From contig NC_085925.1 in assembly GCF_035222485.1 (NCBI RefSeq), positions 372,001-436,000 on the forward strand: a stretch of DNA of 64,000 nucleotides, in the 5' to 3' direction. Of this stretch, positions 1 through 12,274 are shown piece after piece (the first letter of the stretch is position 1; the number at the start of each line of letters is the position of its first letter). The DNA comes from Podospora pseudoanserina (Eukaryota > Ascomycota > Sordariomycetes > Sordariales > Podosporaceae). A program made the translations under genes and the position numbers. A model generated the notes under the pieces. The model saw only the letters and a list, made by a program, of their open reading frames with translations, was not told the DNA's origin and did no database searches.

Positions 1-1
1 T

Positions 2-448
2 TGGGGTGGCAGTCATCGAGGGTCGGGCTTCAGGCAATGTCAAGCCTGGTTGTTGAGCCGGGGAAGCGGCAGAATGTCCATTCACACCATACTGAGAGGC
101 ATACGACGGCGCATTGGGAACCGGAGTGGGCATGTTGGTGTAGTTCGGAGATGTAACAGTGTTCGGAGATGCAACGGCTGCCTGTGGACTCATAGCATAC
201 GTCGGCGTACCGTATTGCGACTGTGGTTGCGACGGGGTCTCGACCGATGTTCGGGGTCTCTTATTCGGCGGAATCGAGTACTGAGGCTGTGGAGTGTTGG
301 CAGGCGAAGCCGACTGCTGGGGAGGAGAGTAATGTTGTTGCTGCGGCGGTCTTTGCTGCTGCTGTTGCGGCATCTGCATTTGCTGCATGTGAGGCGAGAC
401 CTGAGGAGGGTGAGACACCTGGGGTGCCTGGGGTTGTGGTTGCGCCAT
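2..448 (-). CDS. N-terminal part of a Gln/Pro-rich nuclear protein, possibly TFIID subunit TAF4
   Basis: The frame opens with ATG at 448 and stays open for 149 codons to the window edge, so only the N-terminus is present. It begins MAQPQPQAPQ, runs into a Met/Gln-rich stretch with six consecutive Gln, and then carries a basic patch (PPNKRPRTS) followed by Ser/Pro/Tyr/Thr-rich low complexity. No folded domain is visible. A Q/P-rich start with a PPNKR basic patch is what I associate with fungal TAF4, a TFIID subunit that pairs with TAF12 in the nucleus, but composition alone cannot prove it; another Q-rich transcription cofactor is possible. It is divergent from the CPSF73-like gene. The coding status is well supported by the uninterrupted frame and its composition; the identity is weak. 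Confidence 0.6.
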   Translation of the reverse strand, partial: MAQPQPQAPQVSHPPQVSPHMQQMQMPQQQQQRPPQQQHYSPPQQSASPANTPQPQYSIPPNKRPRTSVETPSQPQSQYGTPTYAMSPQAAVASPNTVTSPNYTNMPTPVPNAPSYASQYGVNGHSAASPAQQPGLTLPEARPSMTATP

Positions 449-1426
449 CTTTGGAAAGAGCGAAATCGATAATTCGACTTTGCCTGGTGAGCTTGGAAGT
501 GTGGTCGAAGCGGTTGACTGTCGGAAGTTCTGACAAAAAAAGTCGAAGTCGCGTTCGATGTACCCAACAATTCTGGTAACTTCACGGTCGGGAGCAGAAG
601 CTATCGCGATTGTGGGAAACTAAATGAGGGTTGGTCGTCTGTATAGAGAGAGGGCAGAAAAAAGGCGGGACTGCTCTCTAGGTGCGGTGGGAAAAGCGGA
701 GGGTCGAGAGAGGGCCTCGATCTTTGGTAGAAAGTAGAAGCTCCTTCAGACCCGAGCAGGCGCACCTGCGTAGCCGGCCAAAGCACCCTGCCCGGTACCC
801 ATCCGACACTCGCTCTGCAATGGGCAAAAGTCGATCAATCGGTTCTCTGATGATTCCTGCTCGTGGTCCGCTGGATTTGGGAGTTGCGCAATCAATGGGG
901 AAGCGGCGCGGGCTGTTCTCGTCGTGAATCGCCTGGAAGGATGTCAAGATTTGAAAGCAGAGCTAACGCCTCACCTCCGAGTCTGTCGCGTCCAGCAAGG
1001 TCACGTGGTTACCACCCAGATAAAGTGCCAGACCGTAGCCCACCAGGCCCGTGCACCTGCTTCACCTTAAGCTTGGGCCACCCCAGCACCTTTTGGTAGA
1101 GCAGCTGGCAGCTGCCTCACTGAGCAGCGTCGCGCCGGCAGATCTTACACTATTCAACCTTTTATCTCTGGTCTTATTCAACGACAACAACCACCTGATC
1201 ACCCGCAACTTTGAATAGCCCAGTCGCCATCTTCGCACCAATACCTATACACTTCGACTTTGCGGGAATATTGCCTCTTGTATTGCTGCCAATTTTTTCA
1301 CAAAGTTGCTGCAACACATCCACCTCCCTGCTCTCGATATAATTCTTGCAAGCAGTTTTACAAGAGACGTGAGTTCCTGAAACAACTAACAAGATATTCG
1401 ATCACGTACACTTATTACCTCCCGCA
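449..1426. promoter_or_regulatory. Shared divergent promoter region
   Basis: This spacer of nearly 1 kb lies between the divergent TAF4-like gene and the Ysh1-like gene, so it must hold both promoters and 5' UTRs. Pyrimidine-rich sequence and the ACAACAACCACC type of sequence common in fungal leaders lie near 1170-1420. I see no clear TATA box and no coding frame in it. Confidence 0.5.
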
Positions 1427-4416
1427 ATGGCCTCCAAGCGCAAAGCTGCCGCCATGGCCTCGGCTACTGTAATTGAGGAGCCTGTTGACCCCAGTGACGA
1501 GCTGATGTTTCTCTGTCTTGGAGGAGGCAATGAAGTTGGCCGTTCATGTCATATCATTCAATACAAGGGAAAGACAGTCATGGTATGTGCTGAGATGAGG
1601 TCAGCGCTCTTCTTACCCTGTCTTAGCTGCTAATGTTTTGTTTGTCATCTAGCTTGATGCCGGCCAACATCCCGCCTATGATGGGCTTGCAGCCCTTCCG
1701 TTCTTTGACGACTTTGACCTGAGCACTGTAGATGTGCTTCTCATCAGCCAGTAAGTTGCCCTCTCCGAGTCTAATAGCCCCCTTGGCGAAGCAAGAGTAG
1801 CATGGTGTTGGCTTGGGACAACAATGAGTGGAGGTAGACTTGTAATGAGTCGCCGTGTCACTGTCACTCTGTCACTCTTTTCAGCATCATGTACCGTCCA
1901 TCAGCAACATCATCATCTCCATATGTATTCATATATCAAATACAAGATCTTGTCGCCATTACCACCCTCTGCCTTCATCGTCTCATGCCACCGTCCCTGT
2001 GAAGCTTCTCTGAAATCATCATGAGAACACACACCCTGACTGACTGAAATAGTTTCCATATCGATCATGCTGCCTCATTACCCTATGTCTTGGCAAAGAC
2101 AAACTTCCGCGGTCGTGTGTTCATGACACATCCCACTAAGGCTATCTACAAGTGGTTGATCCAAGACAGCGTCAGAGTCGGCAACACATCGTCCAACCCA
2201 ACAACGCAGCTGGTCTACACAGAACAAGACCACTTGAACACATTTCCCCAGATCGAAGCCATCGACTATCATACAACACACACCATCTCGGGCATTCGGG
2301 TGACGCCATACCCAGCCGGCCATGTGCTCGGCGCAGCCATGTTTCTTATTGAGATTGCAGGTTTAAACATCTTCTTCACCGGCGATTACTCCCGCGAGCA
2401 AGATCGCCACTTGGTATCAGCCCAAGTGCCAAAAGGCGTGAAGATCGATGTCTTGATCACCGAGTCAACATACGGCATTGCCTCCCACGTCCCACGTTTG
2501 GAGCGAGAACAGGCCCTCATGAAGTCCATCACAGGCATTCTCAACAGGGGTGGCCGTGTTCTGATGCCCGTTTTTGCCCTCGGCAGAGCCCAGGAGCTTC
2601 TTCTTATTCTAGATGAATACTGGGGCAAGCATGCCGAGTATCAAAAGTACCCAATCTACTACGCCAGCAACCTCGCCAGGAAGTGTATGCTGGTGTACCA
2701 AACATATGTTGGTGCGATGAACGACAACATCAAACGTCTGTTCCGGGAGCGCATGGCTGAGGCTGAGGCGTCTGGTGATGGTGCCGGTAAGGGTGGGCCG
2801 TGGGACTTCAAGTTCATCCGCTCGCTCAAGAGCATTGATAGGTTTGAGGATGTGGGCGGGTGCGTGATGCTTGCCAGTCCCGGTATGCTGCAGAACGGTG
2901 TCAGCAGGGAGCTTCTTGAGCGGTGGGCTCCCAGCGAGAAGAACGGTGTTATCATCACCGGTTATAGCGTGGAGGGCACGATGGCCAAGCAGATCATGCA
3001 GGAGCCCGAACACATTCAAGCCGTTATGTCGCGGAATACCGGTGGAGGAAGGCGAGGCCCTGGAAGAGACGCCGAGAAGGTTTTGATTCCGAGGCGTTGC
3101 ACCGTCCAGGAGTACTCTTTTGCCGCCCATGTCGACGGCACCGAGAACAGAGAGTTTATTGAGGAGGTTGCGGCACCTGTAGTGGTCAGTTCCTTTTACA
3201 TTTTTCCATTTGACGGGTTTTCCTAACATGACAATCAGATTCTTGTCCACGGCGAGGTTCACAATATGATGCGTCTGAAATCCAAACTGCTCTCTCTAAA
3301 CGCGAACAAGACAAGCAAGGTCAAGGTTTACAGCCCCAAGAACTGCGAGGAGCTCCGCATTCCATTCAAGACCGACAAGACTGCCAAGGTTGTCGGCAAG
3401 CTTGCGTCGATCCTACAGCCTCTGAGCTCCCCCGAGGAGCCCCAGCTCATCACCGGTGTTCTCGTCCAGAACGACTTCAAGATGTCATTGATGGCGCCTG
3501 AAGATCTCCGCGAATTCGCTGGTCTTACCACCACAACCATCTCTTGCAAGCAGCGCATGAGGCTCAGTGCCGCGGGCGTCGACCTGATCAAGTGGGGCCT
3601 GGAAGGAACATTTGGTACCATTGAAGAGCTCCCAATCTCCAAGAAGCTGTCTTCAAATGGAGAAGATCACGACATGAATGGCTCTGGACAGGAGGTGGCC
3701 GACGAGGAGCTTTCCGTCGACGAAGTACTCGCTGCCTATCTCGTCATGGGCGTAATCACGGTCCGCCACCGGTCCAACGGCGAGGTCGAAATTGAGTGGG
3801 AAGGAAACATGCTCAACGATGGTATCGCAGATGCGGTAATGGCCGTCTTGCTAGCCATCGAATCCTCCCCAGCAGCAGTAAAACGTAAGTGTTTAGTTCG
3901 CGCCCCTTTTCTTGTTTATCCATACTAACGTGAAAACTAGGCTCTGCCTCCAAAAACCCACATTCCCACTCTCACTCGTTCAATCTCCCCGTTCGGAACC
4001 TGCACTCTAACCTCTCCGCTACTGAACGCCTCGAGCGCCTCATGTTCTTCCTCGAGGCCCAGTTCGGGGCAGACAACGTCTCCCCCATCACCGAGCCCAA
4101 ACTGTCCCCTGTTCCCCCTCCCCAGCCAAAGATCAAATCTTCCGAGGGTGACGACGAAGAAGCAGACGCCAGCATGGACGTCTCCGAGGACGAGGAGCAT
4201 GGAGCTACGCAGCTGGCCCAGAGAAGAGAGGCCGAGCTGGCGAGGCTGCACAAACTGGGCATTCCCGTGCCAGGGGTCAATATCAGGGTGGACAAGATGG
4301 AGGCCAAGGTTTGGCTGGAGGGTCTGGAAATTGAGTGTGGCAACAAGGTGTTTGGAGATCGGGTGAGGGCCGTGGTGGAGAGGGCCGTTGAGGTTACTGC
4401 GCCTCTGTGGGGGTAA
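1427..4416 (+). CDS. ysh1: CPSF73/Ysh1-type endonuclease of the mRNA 3'-end processing complex
   Basis: Zinc-dependent metallo-beta-lactamase/beta-CASP endonuclease that cleaves pre-mRNA before polyadenylation in the nuclear cleavage and polyadenylation factor. Inferred exons are 1427-1582, 1653-1750, 2053-3184, 3239-3884 and 3941-4416, giving about 835 residues. The N-terminal metallo-beta-lactamase part shows [24 protein letters not shown] and the zinc motif [11 protein letters not shown], whose first His codon is split by intron 2. Further motifs are GHVLGAAMF and [13 protein letters not shown], then the beta-CASP part ([46 protein letters not shown]) and the C-terminal CPSF73 domain with an acidic insert (about residues 690-740). 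The length is near that of yeast Ysh1 (779). The ATG at 1427 opens the only frame that reaches the motif. Family assignment is firm; all key zinc ligands that I can place are present. Confidence 0.95.
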
Positions 4417-5574
4417 ACGTCTCCACACAAAATATGACGGGTTGGTGCAACAGAAGGCGTTATTTAGGATTATCTGTTTTCTCAATGGCTAAACCGATGA
4501 CTGCCTGGAATGGGGGTGAGGTTGTGTACTAATTGGAGAGTGTTTATTGGCGTTGTTGGCAGACCTCTGCGCTACAAAATATGATGATAACCATCCTTAC
4601 TTAGAAGAGAATATGCTACAGGTGTGAGATATGCAACCCAACCTGGAAGATGTCACCACACAACCCCTGAAGCGGCCCAGAAAAATATGAAGAAAAGCTT
4701 ATTTCCACGTCCTGTGGCTCCCCAATTCCTACATATTACCAGGGGTTGGGTCAACAAGCCTCTGGAACACGTATCTACGTATCTACCTACCTTGTCGGCT
4801 GCTTGATGGTGCATGGATGAGTGCGAGTCTGAGTGTATGGCCAGCAGGCATTTTTCCCGTCCTGGGAATGGAAAAGGGTGGGGTGTGTAAGCGGGTGGTC
4901 TTGATCCTGCAGCCTCAAAACATAAAAACGTGGGGGTTGTCTTCTGACCTCGTGAATCGGGAAACAGATTACAGCTTGAATCCAGTAATATCTCTCGCCC
5001 TCTGACCTCTCTTATCTTTACAGATGAACGGGGCAAGCCATTGTGGTACGTATGTATATCATGCAGTAATGCCACTGGCTTTTCTCTCACTCCTGGAAGA
5101 GAGCACTTGCACTGTTTCACTCGGCAGCAAACCCATGAGATTGATCGGGATTCTTATTCATACTTCTTTCTCATACTTCATACACAGTCGGGTTAGTTAA
5201 TAACAATTAAAAGGACATATATACTCTTTGAAGTTGTTCTCTCCTCCGACTCTTCTTTGTATTGGTCGTACCAATGCGCCCTTTTTTGACTTTTTTTGTT
5301 GTCCTCTCAATCGTACGCCGTGATACAGTCCCGCCGTCATTTTCCCCATTAACTCCCCATGCGATGCAAAAAGCAACAAACCAGTACCCCCAAAACAAAC
5401 GAGAAGCGATATCCAACCCCAAGAAAAGCCAAATCATATCCGAAACACCAGTCGCTCGCTTGCCCTGAATTTGCCTTTTTCATTCAACAAACCCAAACAA
5501 CCATGCTAAAGTCGAGCCCACTCCGCAGAAAAGAAAAAGAGGAATTTGAAAATGCCGATTGAAGGGAGAGGCTT
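4417..5574. other. Intergenic region between two converging genes
   Basis: This is the 3' flank of the Ysh1 gene and, from the right, of the F-box/LRR gene. It holds AT-rich stretches, a tandem of CTACGTATCTACCTACC type near 4770-4795, and nothing that reads as coding. Polyadenylation signals of both genes should lie here. Confidence 0.6.
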
Positions 5575-7624
5575 TCAAAGCTTGCGCCCAAACATAAAGC
5601 TCCCATACATTCCGCCAACCTCGGACCTCGCCACTGGGATCTTTCTCATGCCCCAGGAATCAGCTCCCATCTTCCACGACCGACGCCCATCGTCCCTGAC
5701 AATAGGCTTGCCAGTCGTCGCGTCCTTCAGCGGCTGTCTCACCAGCCATCCTCGGCTGCCACACTCTGACATCTTCCAGCCAGCACGCTCCACCGCCGCG
5801 GCCGACTTCTTCACCCTCTTGAACACATCTTCGGCAACCTCGATAACTTCCAATGGCTCAGAAAAGTTCTTGAGAATGGCACAGCCGCTGCTAAAAAGAT
5901 AGACCAGATCGAGCTCCTGGCCCCAGAAGTCAGACAGGTCCAAATACTTGAGAGTATGAGGGACCCAGTCCAGCTGCATCTGCACATCATCATCGGTGTT
6001 CTCGTCAGGAACGAAAAGGCGGTTGACGTCCGCCAAAGTGAGAGAGCGGCCTATGGCAAGCTCCTCGAGATGCTTGGTCAGCGGCCGGAGAAGCTCAACA
6101 TGAGAGGGCTCCATTTTGCTGCCCTTTAAGCTGAGAGACTTGAGGGTCCTGGGAAGAACAGGAAGCAATTCGTTGAGACTCTCGGCATCGAAAAGCTGGT
6201 GGCTTCTGGCATCGGTGGCCAAGCTCAAGAACTCGAGCTCCTTGGCGGCAGGGTGGTTGGTCAGGAAATCAATGACGCCCCTGGCACTCAAAAGCGTGCA
6301 CTTGGCCAGATTGAGGTGTGTAATGCGGGCAGTCACCGGGATCGCAGCAAGGGCAGCGTCTGTTATACGCGTACCCGCAACATCGAGGTGCGTAAGGTGG
6401 TTTAGCCTTGGGAGAATGGTCTCGAGCACGACCGAGGGCAGGGTGAGGCACTTGTGCAGTGAGAGACGACGGATCGAAAGCACAGGTGGCCAGTTGGGCG
6501 ACACTATCGATGTGAAAGCCTCCTTGAACTTGGTCGACGTGCAACCGCAGAAATCTACCGCCTGCAGCCTCGACAAGCCAAGGAAGAGCTTCCGCAATAC
6601 ATCGGCGTTCAAATCATCGTCGAGGTATTCCTGCGCAAGAAACTCTTGCAGGTTGGGGGTGAGGTCGAGGCATCGGAGGAGGGTCTCTGAGGTAAGGTTG
6701 CGCGCTTGCGAGCGTTCGGCCGCTGTGGAGAAGAGCTGCGCAGGGTTGAAGTGGCAAAAATCAAGCCGCCGCACAATTGTGCCCAGGGTGGAGTGCTCCG
6801 AAATGTGGGCGAGGAACTTTTGGAAAATTCGCGAGTGGGGAATCGTGATCTTGCTGTAGAGAGTGGTTAAGGTCGCGATGTGAAGCGTCCGCGAGGTCAG
6901 CAACAACGACATGAGATCGACATTGCGCCTCGAGACCCCATTGGGGGGGACATCAAGGGCAAGAAGGTTGATGATGGAGGCTGGATCATGTCAGCATGAC
7001 TATTTTGGATAGGCAGTAGTGGGGGGGGGGGGACAACGTACTCAAAATCTCAGTCGGGAGCCTCTCGAGAGGAGCATCGCCGGGTCTGTTGGCACCCCCA
7101 CGCTTGGTGGGCTTGGGCGTGTCCTTGAAGACTTGATGAAGGATCTGGAGGTCTCCGAAGCTCTTACTGGCAAGTTTTCCCTTGACCTGAATCTCCTTCC
7201 AGCCTCTGAAGGAATCGGCGGGAGTCCAATATCCAAGGAGCCGGCTGTTGGGGTTCGTGACGGGCGGCAGGAACTTGGTGGGGGGTTGAGTGTGAGGTTG
7301 AGTGTGAGTGTGGGTGTGAGTCTGAGTTTGGATCATCTTCAGTTCCTGAGAATCGGTGCTAGAAGTCGATCCTGTCGGGCTGGGAGGGGAGAGCAAGTCG
7401 TCGATGGCCTCAGGGTCGAGATAGGATGAAATCTTTGTTTTGGAAAAGCACTGGGGTAAGGTGCTTTCGTTTTCCCGGATGGACGAGAAAGAAGAGCGGG
7501 ATGCCCGGTCCGGGGTGGCAGGCCGATCCCGGGTCATGGTTAAGTAGTCCGGGGAGCAGTCCCTCGAAGGTGTTCCCAGGGGGGAGACGTGCAAATGGGC
7601 TGGTCTCGGCTTGGAGACCGCCAT
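5575..7624 (-). CDS. F-box protein with leucine-rich repeats
   Basis: Probably a substrate receptor of an SCF ubiquitin ligase. The exons are 7624-7042 and 6980-5575, joined across a 61-nt intron (GTACGT donor, CAG acceptor), giving 662 residues. Residues 1-180 are low complexity, rich in Ser/Pro/Thr, with a repetitive QTQTHTHTHTQPHTQPP stretch coded by a CA/TG microsatellite. An F-box follows at about 183-235 (LERLPTEILTSIINLLAL, then SLLLTSRTLHIATLTTLYS), split by the intron. Leucine-rich repeats occupy about 260-570 (LNHLTHLDVAGTRITDAAL, ITHLNLAKCTLLSARGVID, LKSLSLKGSKM). The tail is basic and aromatic. The start at 7624 (MAVSKPRPAHLH) was chosen over a longer non-ATG extension. The substrate is unknown, and I cannot match it to a named F-box protein. 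Confidence 0.85.
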
Positions 7625-10600
7625 GGGGAAAGACAGCGGCGACAGGGTGAGGGATGTGTTGGGACGGGCTTGGCTGGGGTCCGGGGAGAAATTGCAGCGC
7701 CGGCAGGTCAGGTGTGCGATGCAAGAAAGAGATGGCGACAGGGCCGTTCCAGAGAGATTGATTCGATCCGATGGATGGTCAGAGCAACAGTGTTCAGGCA
7801 CCGTTGACAGCTGCTTGATCTGTTGAGGGGGGCCCGAGCCGTGGTCTCACAAGACTGTCCAAAAGGAACGAGGGGGCTTTCTATTAGTCAAGGCAATGGC
7901 TTCTTAGGTAAGAGGAAGTCTGCGATGGATGCAGTGATGCGGGGAAGATTGCGAGCTTGGTGTGGCTTTTTTTTTCAGATTCGGGATCCGCAATTCGTGG
8001 TCAGCCCTGCTATTTCTGACTATAAAATGCTGTCTGTCTCTCTGCACTCAGTGAATGATGCAGGGAGGGCGAGAAAGGTCGGAATGGAAAAGACGTGCGT
8101 CTGTCGAGGTTCCGACAGTGCGGTTCTATCCTTAGCCTCGTGTTATTTTGTTGCAGGTAAGCAAAGCAGGTTCGCCCCAATTTCTGACTGAACAGATCAG
8201 GCACGAGCGGTGTAGCTTGTTTTCGATGAGTCGAGTCTGCGACCAAGATCACTCGATGACGACGGTTGATGAAACGGAGAGTTTGATGGAGCAGCAGAGC
8301 TCAGCGGAGGGATGGGGCCTGCAGTTCGAGGGCAGTTGCACAACGGCAAAGTCAACAATTGGATATGATGTGTAATGTTGCGAGGTATGAGTAGGAGGTG
8401 TAGTATCAGTTACGGCAGATGCAAGACAGTTGCGCACAAGCACATGGCGGATTTGAATTAAATAGGGGACGTTAAGGCGGGAACCGATGCAGGCCGAGAA
8501 AACAAGCTCGGAGCACGGCTCCAACACGCTGGAAAAGTCTTTATTACTCATGGAAACTAGCGAGAATGGCCAGAGCCTTTGTCACCTGGACATCGCATCG
8601 GCCATCGGCGCTCCGTCTGGGCAGTTGCCGCATTTTTTTATGTACACTTCACCTCGCACCGCGAACTCGGCGACAGGACCCTGCTGTCAATCAAGATTTC
8701 GCCCCGCTGTCTGCAGCAGACATGTGGAAGCTGGAAGCTGCTGCTAGAATCGGGCAGCCTACACTGGTGTTCATCTTTCTTTTCTTGTCTGTCGTCAGTT
8801 TGCGAACGGCTAGTGGCCGGTAACCAAGATTTATGCATATTGTCCCTGGCGAGCCAACCAAACAGCCCAGAGCTGCTGTACAAACGGTACAAATGATATA
8901 AATTCCAACCGCAACCCTCCCTCTCCAAAACAAAGAAACACCAAGCAAAGCGCGAGACGGCCAGCAGTTGACGAAAATTGCGCCAAGCCGTGCCTCATAA
9001 CAGCCCGAACCGCTGATTCTCTGCTCACACGAATGCCCGAGTTTCTCTGACATGGCATAACATCATCGGCGAGCCGTGAGGAGGTGGTGGTCGAGAGGTG
9101 GCCAACCGGCACAGCCAGCGGTTGACAGAGCTTGCTGGTACGTAATGGTTTGAACTTCTCCACCAAACCCTTCCAACACTGCAGGAGTTTTTCCTGCTTG
9201 CCCAAAGAGCACTGGTTGCACTGGTCCTCGCTTTGCAACCTTCCCTCTGCTCCCGTGGTGTTTTATTCGGCCGATTATTAGAGCAGTTCCTCTTGTTATG
9301 GCATCAATCTCCATGTTGGTCTTTGTACAGTCGGCTGATCTGGCGTGACGTTGCCTTGTGCAAAACCGTGGCCTCCCATAGGTTGAAAATGCAATTTCTT
9401 ACCTAATCATTGGTCGGTGACGTGAGGCATTGCCCCTCCCTCACCTCACCCACAAACGACATGGCACAACCACACAACCTCGAGGTGCTCGAGATATCCG
9501 GACCCGGCGAAGGTCAACAATCAGACATGCCAGGCGTGCCAGATCAGACGCCGAATCAGCGCCGAGAGACAGCTCAAAAGTCAAACGCTTCCTTCGCCTG
9601 CTGATCACATCAGATCCTATGACTGCATCGGTCAATGGCTCTGCTGCTTTTTTTGCCCTTTGCCGCCCTCGAGCTCCAGCTAGCCTGCCGTCCCGGTTCC
9701 TGGGTGCTTTGTTGGAACCAATCTATCAACCAAAACCCATAGCGTCTCATGACTGTCAGCACCATCGCCAGCACAGCACTTTGCAGGGCCAAGACACATC
9801 TGGCCAGCCCAACTTGCCAAGGAGCCAAGTCATGTCCAACTCGCCTGAAAGGAGGCTCGTTTTGTTCACGTGGTGCTTGATCTGCTGCCCTGTCGCGGCA
9901 GGTCGTCTGCCAAACGATCCCCGGGGGCCGGAGCCGCGTGCAGCCGTTTTTGCGCTAGCGATGCTGATTCCAGGTTGTTGTAAGAGAATTTTTCTTTCCG
10001 TTCAACCAACCCTTGTTGTTGTCCCTGAACATCTTGCTGCTCGATGTACCTTAGCTTCTCTTTTACCCCACAGATTTGTTTGATCTATCTGCAGATAGAA
10101 CGGACCTCTCGGGCATCGGATCCGGATCTCTTGCCCGGGATGGTAGGTGATACTTCAACAACGTGGGTGGCACAGGGCTCGGCCTCGAAATGTTGTCATT
10201 CCAGTGCGGCTGGCGACATGAAGGGCATGCATTTCAACCCGAGATCACGCATGCTGTGTCACATACTAAACAACCGTCGGAAAGGGGCATCTCCTCGGAG
10301 GCTGACGATAGAGATGTGATGCTGAGAGCCGCCAGTTCTATGCCCATTAAAGTGACCCGCCTGGTTCACGTTCCAGCCCGCCGCACCCGCTTCCCCAGCT
10401 TTTTCGACCCCTGAATGGGCCCTGACCTTCACTAGCGCCCTCATGGGGGGAGACGTCGTATCAGACGGCCTCACCTGATCTCTGTCATTATCCACCAGAT
10501 TCCACACATAATATCGACTGTAGGGATTGTCTGCGCCTGTTTTGGTAGTGAGAACCTCTCCGGCAGTGCGAATGCGAGGGCCAGACCGCCGATCTCAACT

Positions 10601-12274
10601 GGAGAAAATATAGCACGGCAATATCCGACTTGGCCAAACGACATCTCTTCCCAAAGGCCAGCTCGAAATGAGACCAGGCTTTGCTTACCGAGTGTTGCAC
10701 ATCACTACCACTGAGATCAGAAAGAAAGGAGAGCGTCAGGCTTCGTGTGTGGACTGTGATTTACTCGTCAAGATTACCTATCGGAATGTTCTCGCCGAGA
10801 CAGGTCGTATACGCGGTGGGATCACAGTTGGAAACATTGGGTGAAAGCATCCCTCTGGTTTTCGAGGATCAACCAATACACCCTCCACGGTACCTACATG
10901 TCTTGATGTGTCCATACAGCATGCATATCCGTGCAAACCACATGGGCCTCAAACTACCGACAAATCAGAGCCGCGTTTCAAGCCCTCTTTTCCATGACAT
11001 CTGACGTCATCGCCAGATACGTATCTTATCTGTGTAACCTTCAGCACCAAATTAACCAGCATCACCATGAAGAGGGGGCATTCGACTTGGCCTTCCACGC
11101 GGGTGAGAGAACTGCAGCCGATATATTACTCGCATAGCTCTGGCCTAATGCATGTTTACTGGAGCGCATGATATGTCTTATCAATGGATGGAGGATAACC
11201 CTACTGATTTACTAATTCGCTATCAGCCGTGCACTACTGCCTGATGGCAGAGGCGCTCCTGGTGAACATGATTCGGCTGATATCGGTGAACAAGAGTATT
11301 TTAACACTGAATATGCGATGCCGGGTGATGTTTCATAGGATGAGACTCAATTCCACAGACCCCATTGAACATTGAGTCCTCAACAGCGAGCCCTATCACC
11401 GCTCTCGGGGACCAGAATGTCAACGCACCAGACCAAACAGCAGCCTACTTTATTCCGAGTAAATAATCAGGCAACAAACCTGTCATCCTACCGGTATATC
11501 CGGATCATCTTGGTGGGAGCGGACTATTCCCACCTAGCCATGCCCTAAACGACTTTGTACTTTCAGTTTCTGCCATAATATTGATTATAGTGTGAATTAT
11601 GAAGTTCTGGTAACTCGGACAAACAACTACTTGTGAGAGCAATGATAGTAGATCGTGATCCCAGCTTGGAGATGGCAACGGGGAAGGTCGCACTGAAGAG
11701 ATCGTAATTATCACAGCTCGGGCATTGAGTCAACATGGACATCATCAGTAGCTAGGTCGGAAACTCACGTGGTTGGAGGTATACGACCTGGTTCCTCCTC
11801 ACAATGTAACTTGATTCATGGTTTGTTCAATGTCCGGTTCGTAACCAAGCATGTTTCTGGTGTACGGCTTCACTTTAAAAATAGGTCCTTCACTGTAGGT
11901 AGCGAATCTTAGCAAAGTATGTAGACACATGCTGAGCAAAAGATTAGTTTCTTGTATAAATCCCGAGACAAAGACCCGACAGATGGTTATGTTCACAGGA
12001 ACTTCGATGCATTCGATCCTCATGCTCTATAACCCCATCTTCCAAAATAATATAGGAAGTGAGTCAACTCCTCAAACGCCGCTCGCGATTAGGTTCGCTT
12101 ATATATCCGTCGTAGAAACAAAAGAAACCACAAGTTATCCTACCAACCCATCCCTGTCCCACTTGGACATCCCACTTGTTCTTTTCGCCATGCCAAATTA
12201 CCATATCATACAATGCATTTGCCGCCGCACTATATCTATCGCCGTCCTAAGTTTCAGGTGTATCAGCTAAAAGA
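7625..12274. other. Long spacer of 4.6 kb with no gene that I can support
   Basis: It contains the 5' flank of the F-box/LRR gene (left) and the 3' flank of the ING gene (right). The open frames present are short or have compositions typical of chance frames, including the longest one, at 9430-10083 on the plus strand. The right half, from about 10.7 kb, is more AT-rich. I see no tRNA, transposon or tandem repeat. A non-coding transcript or a small gene cannot be excluded. Confidence 0.5.

Noticed and set aside
2609-3262. 217-codon minus-strand frame opposite Ysh1
   Set aside because: Shadow of a conserved coding exon; no independent support.
9430-10083. 217-codon plus-strand open frame in the 4.6 kb spacer
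   Set aside because: Begins with a non-ATG codon and has chance-like composition; no conserved motif.
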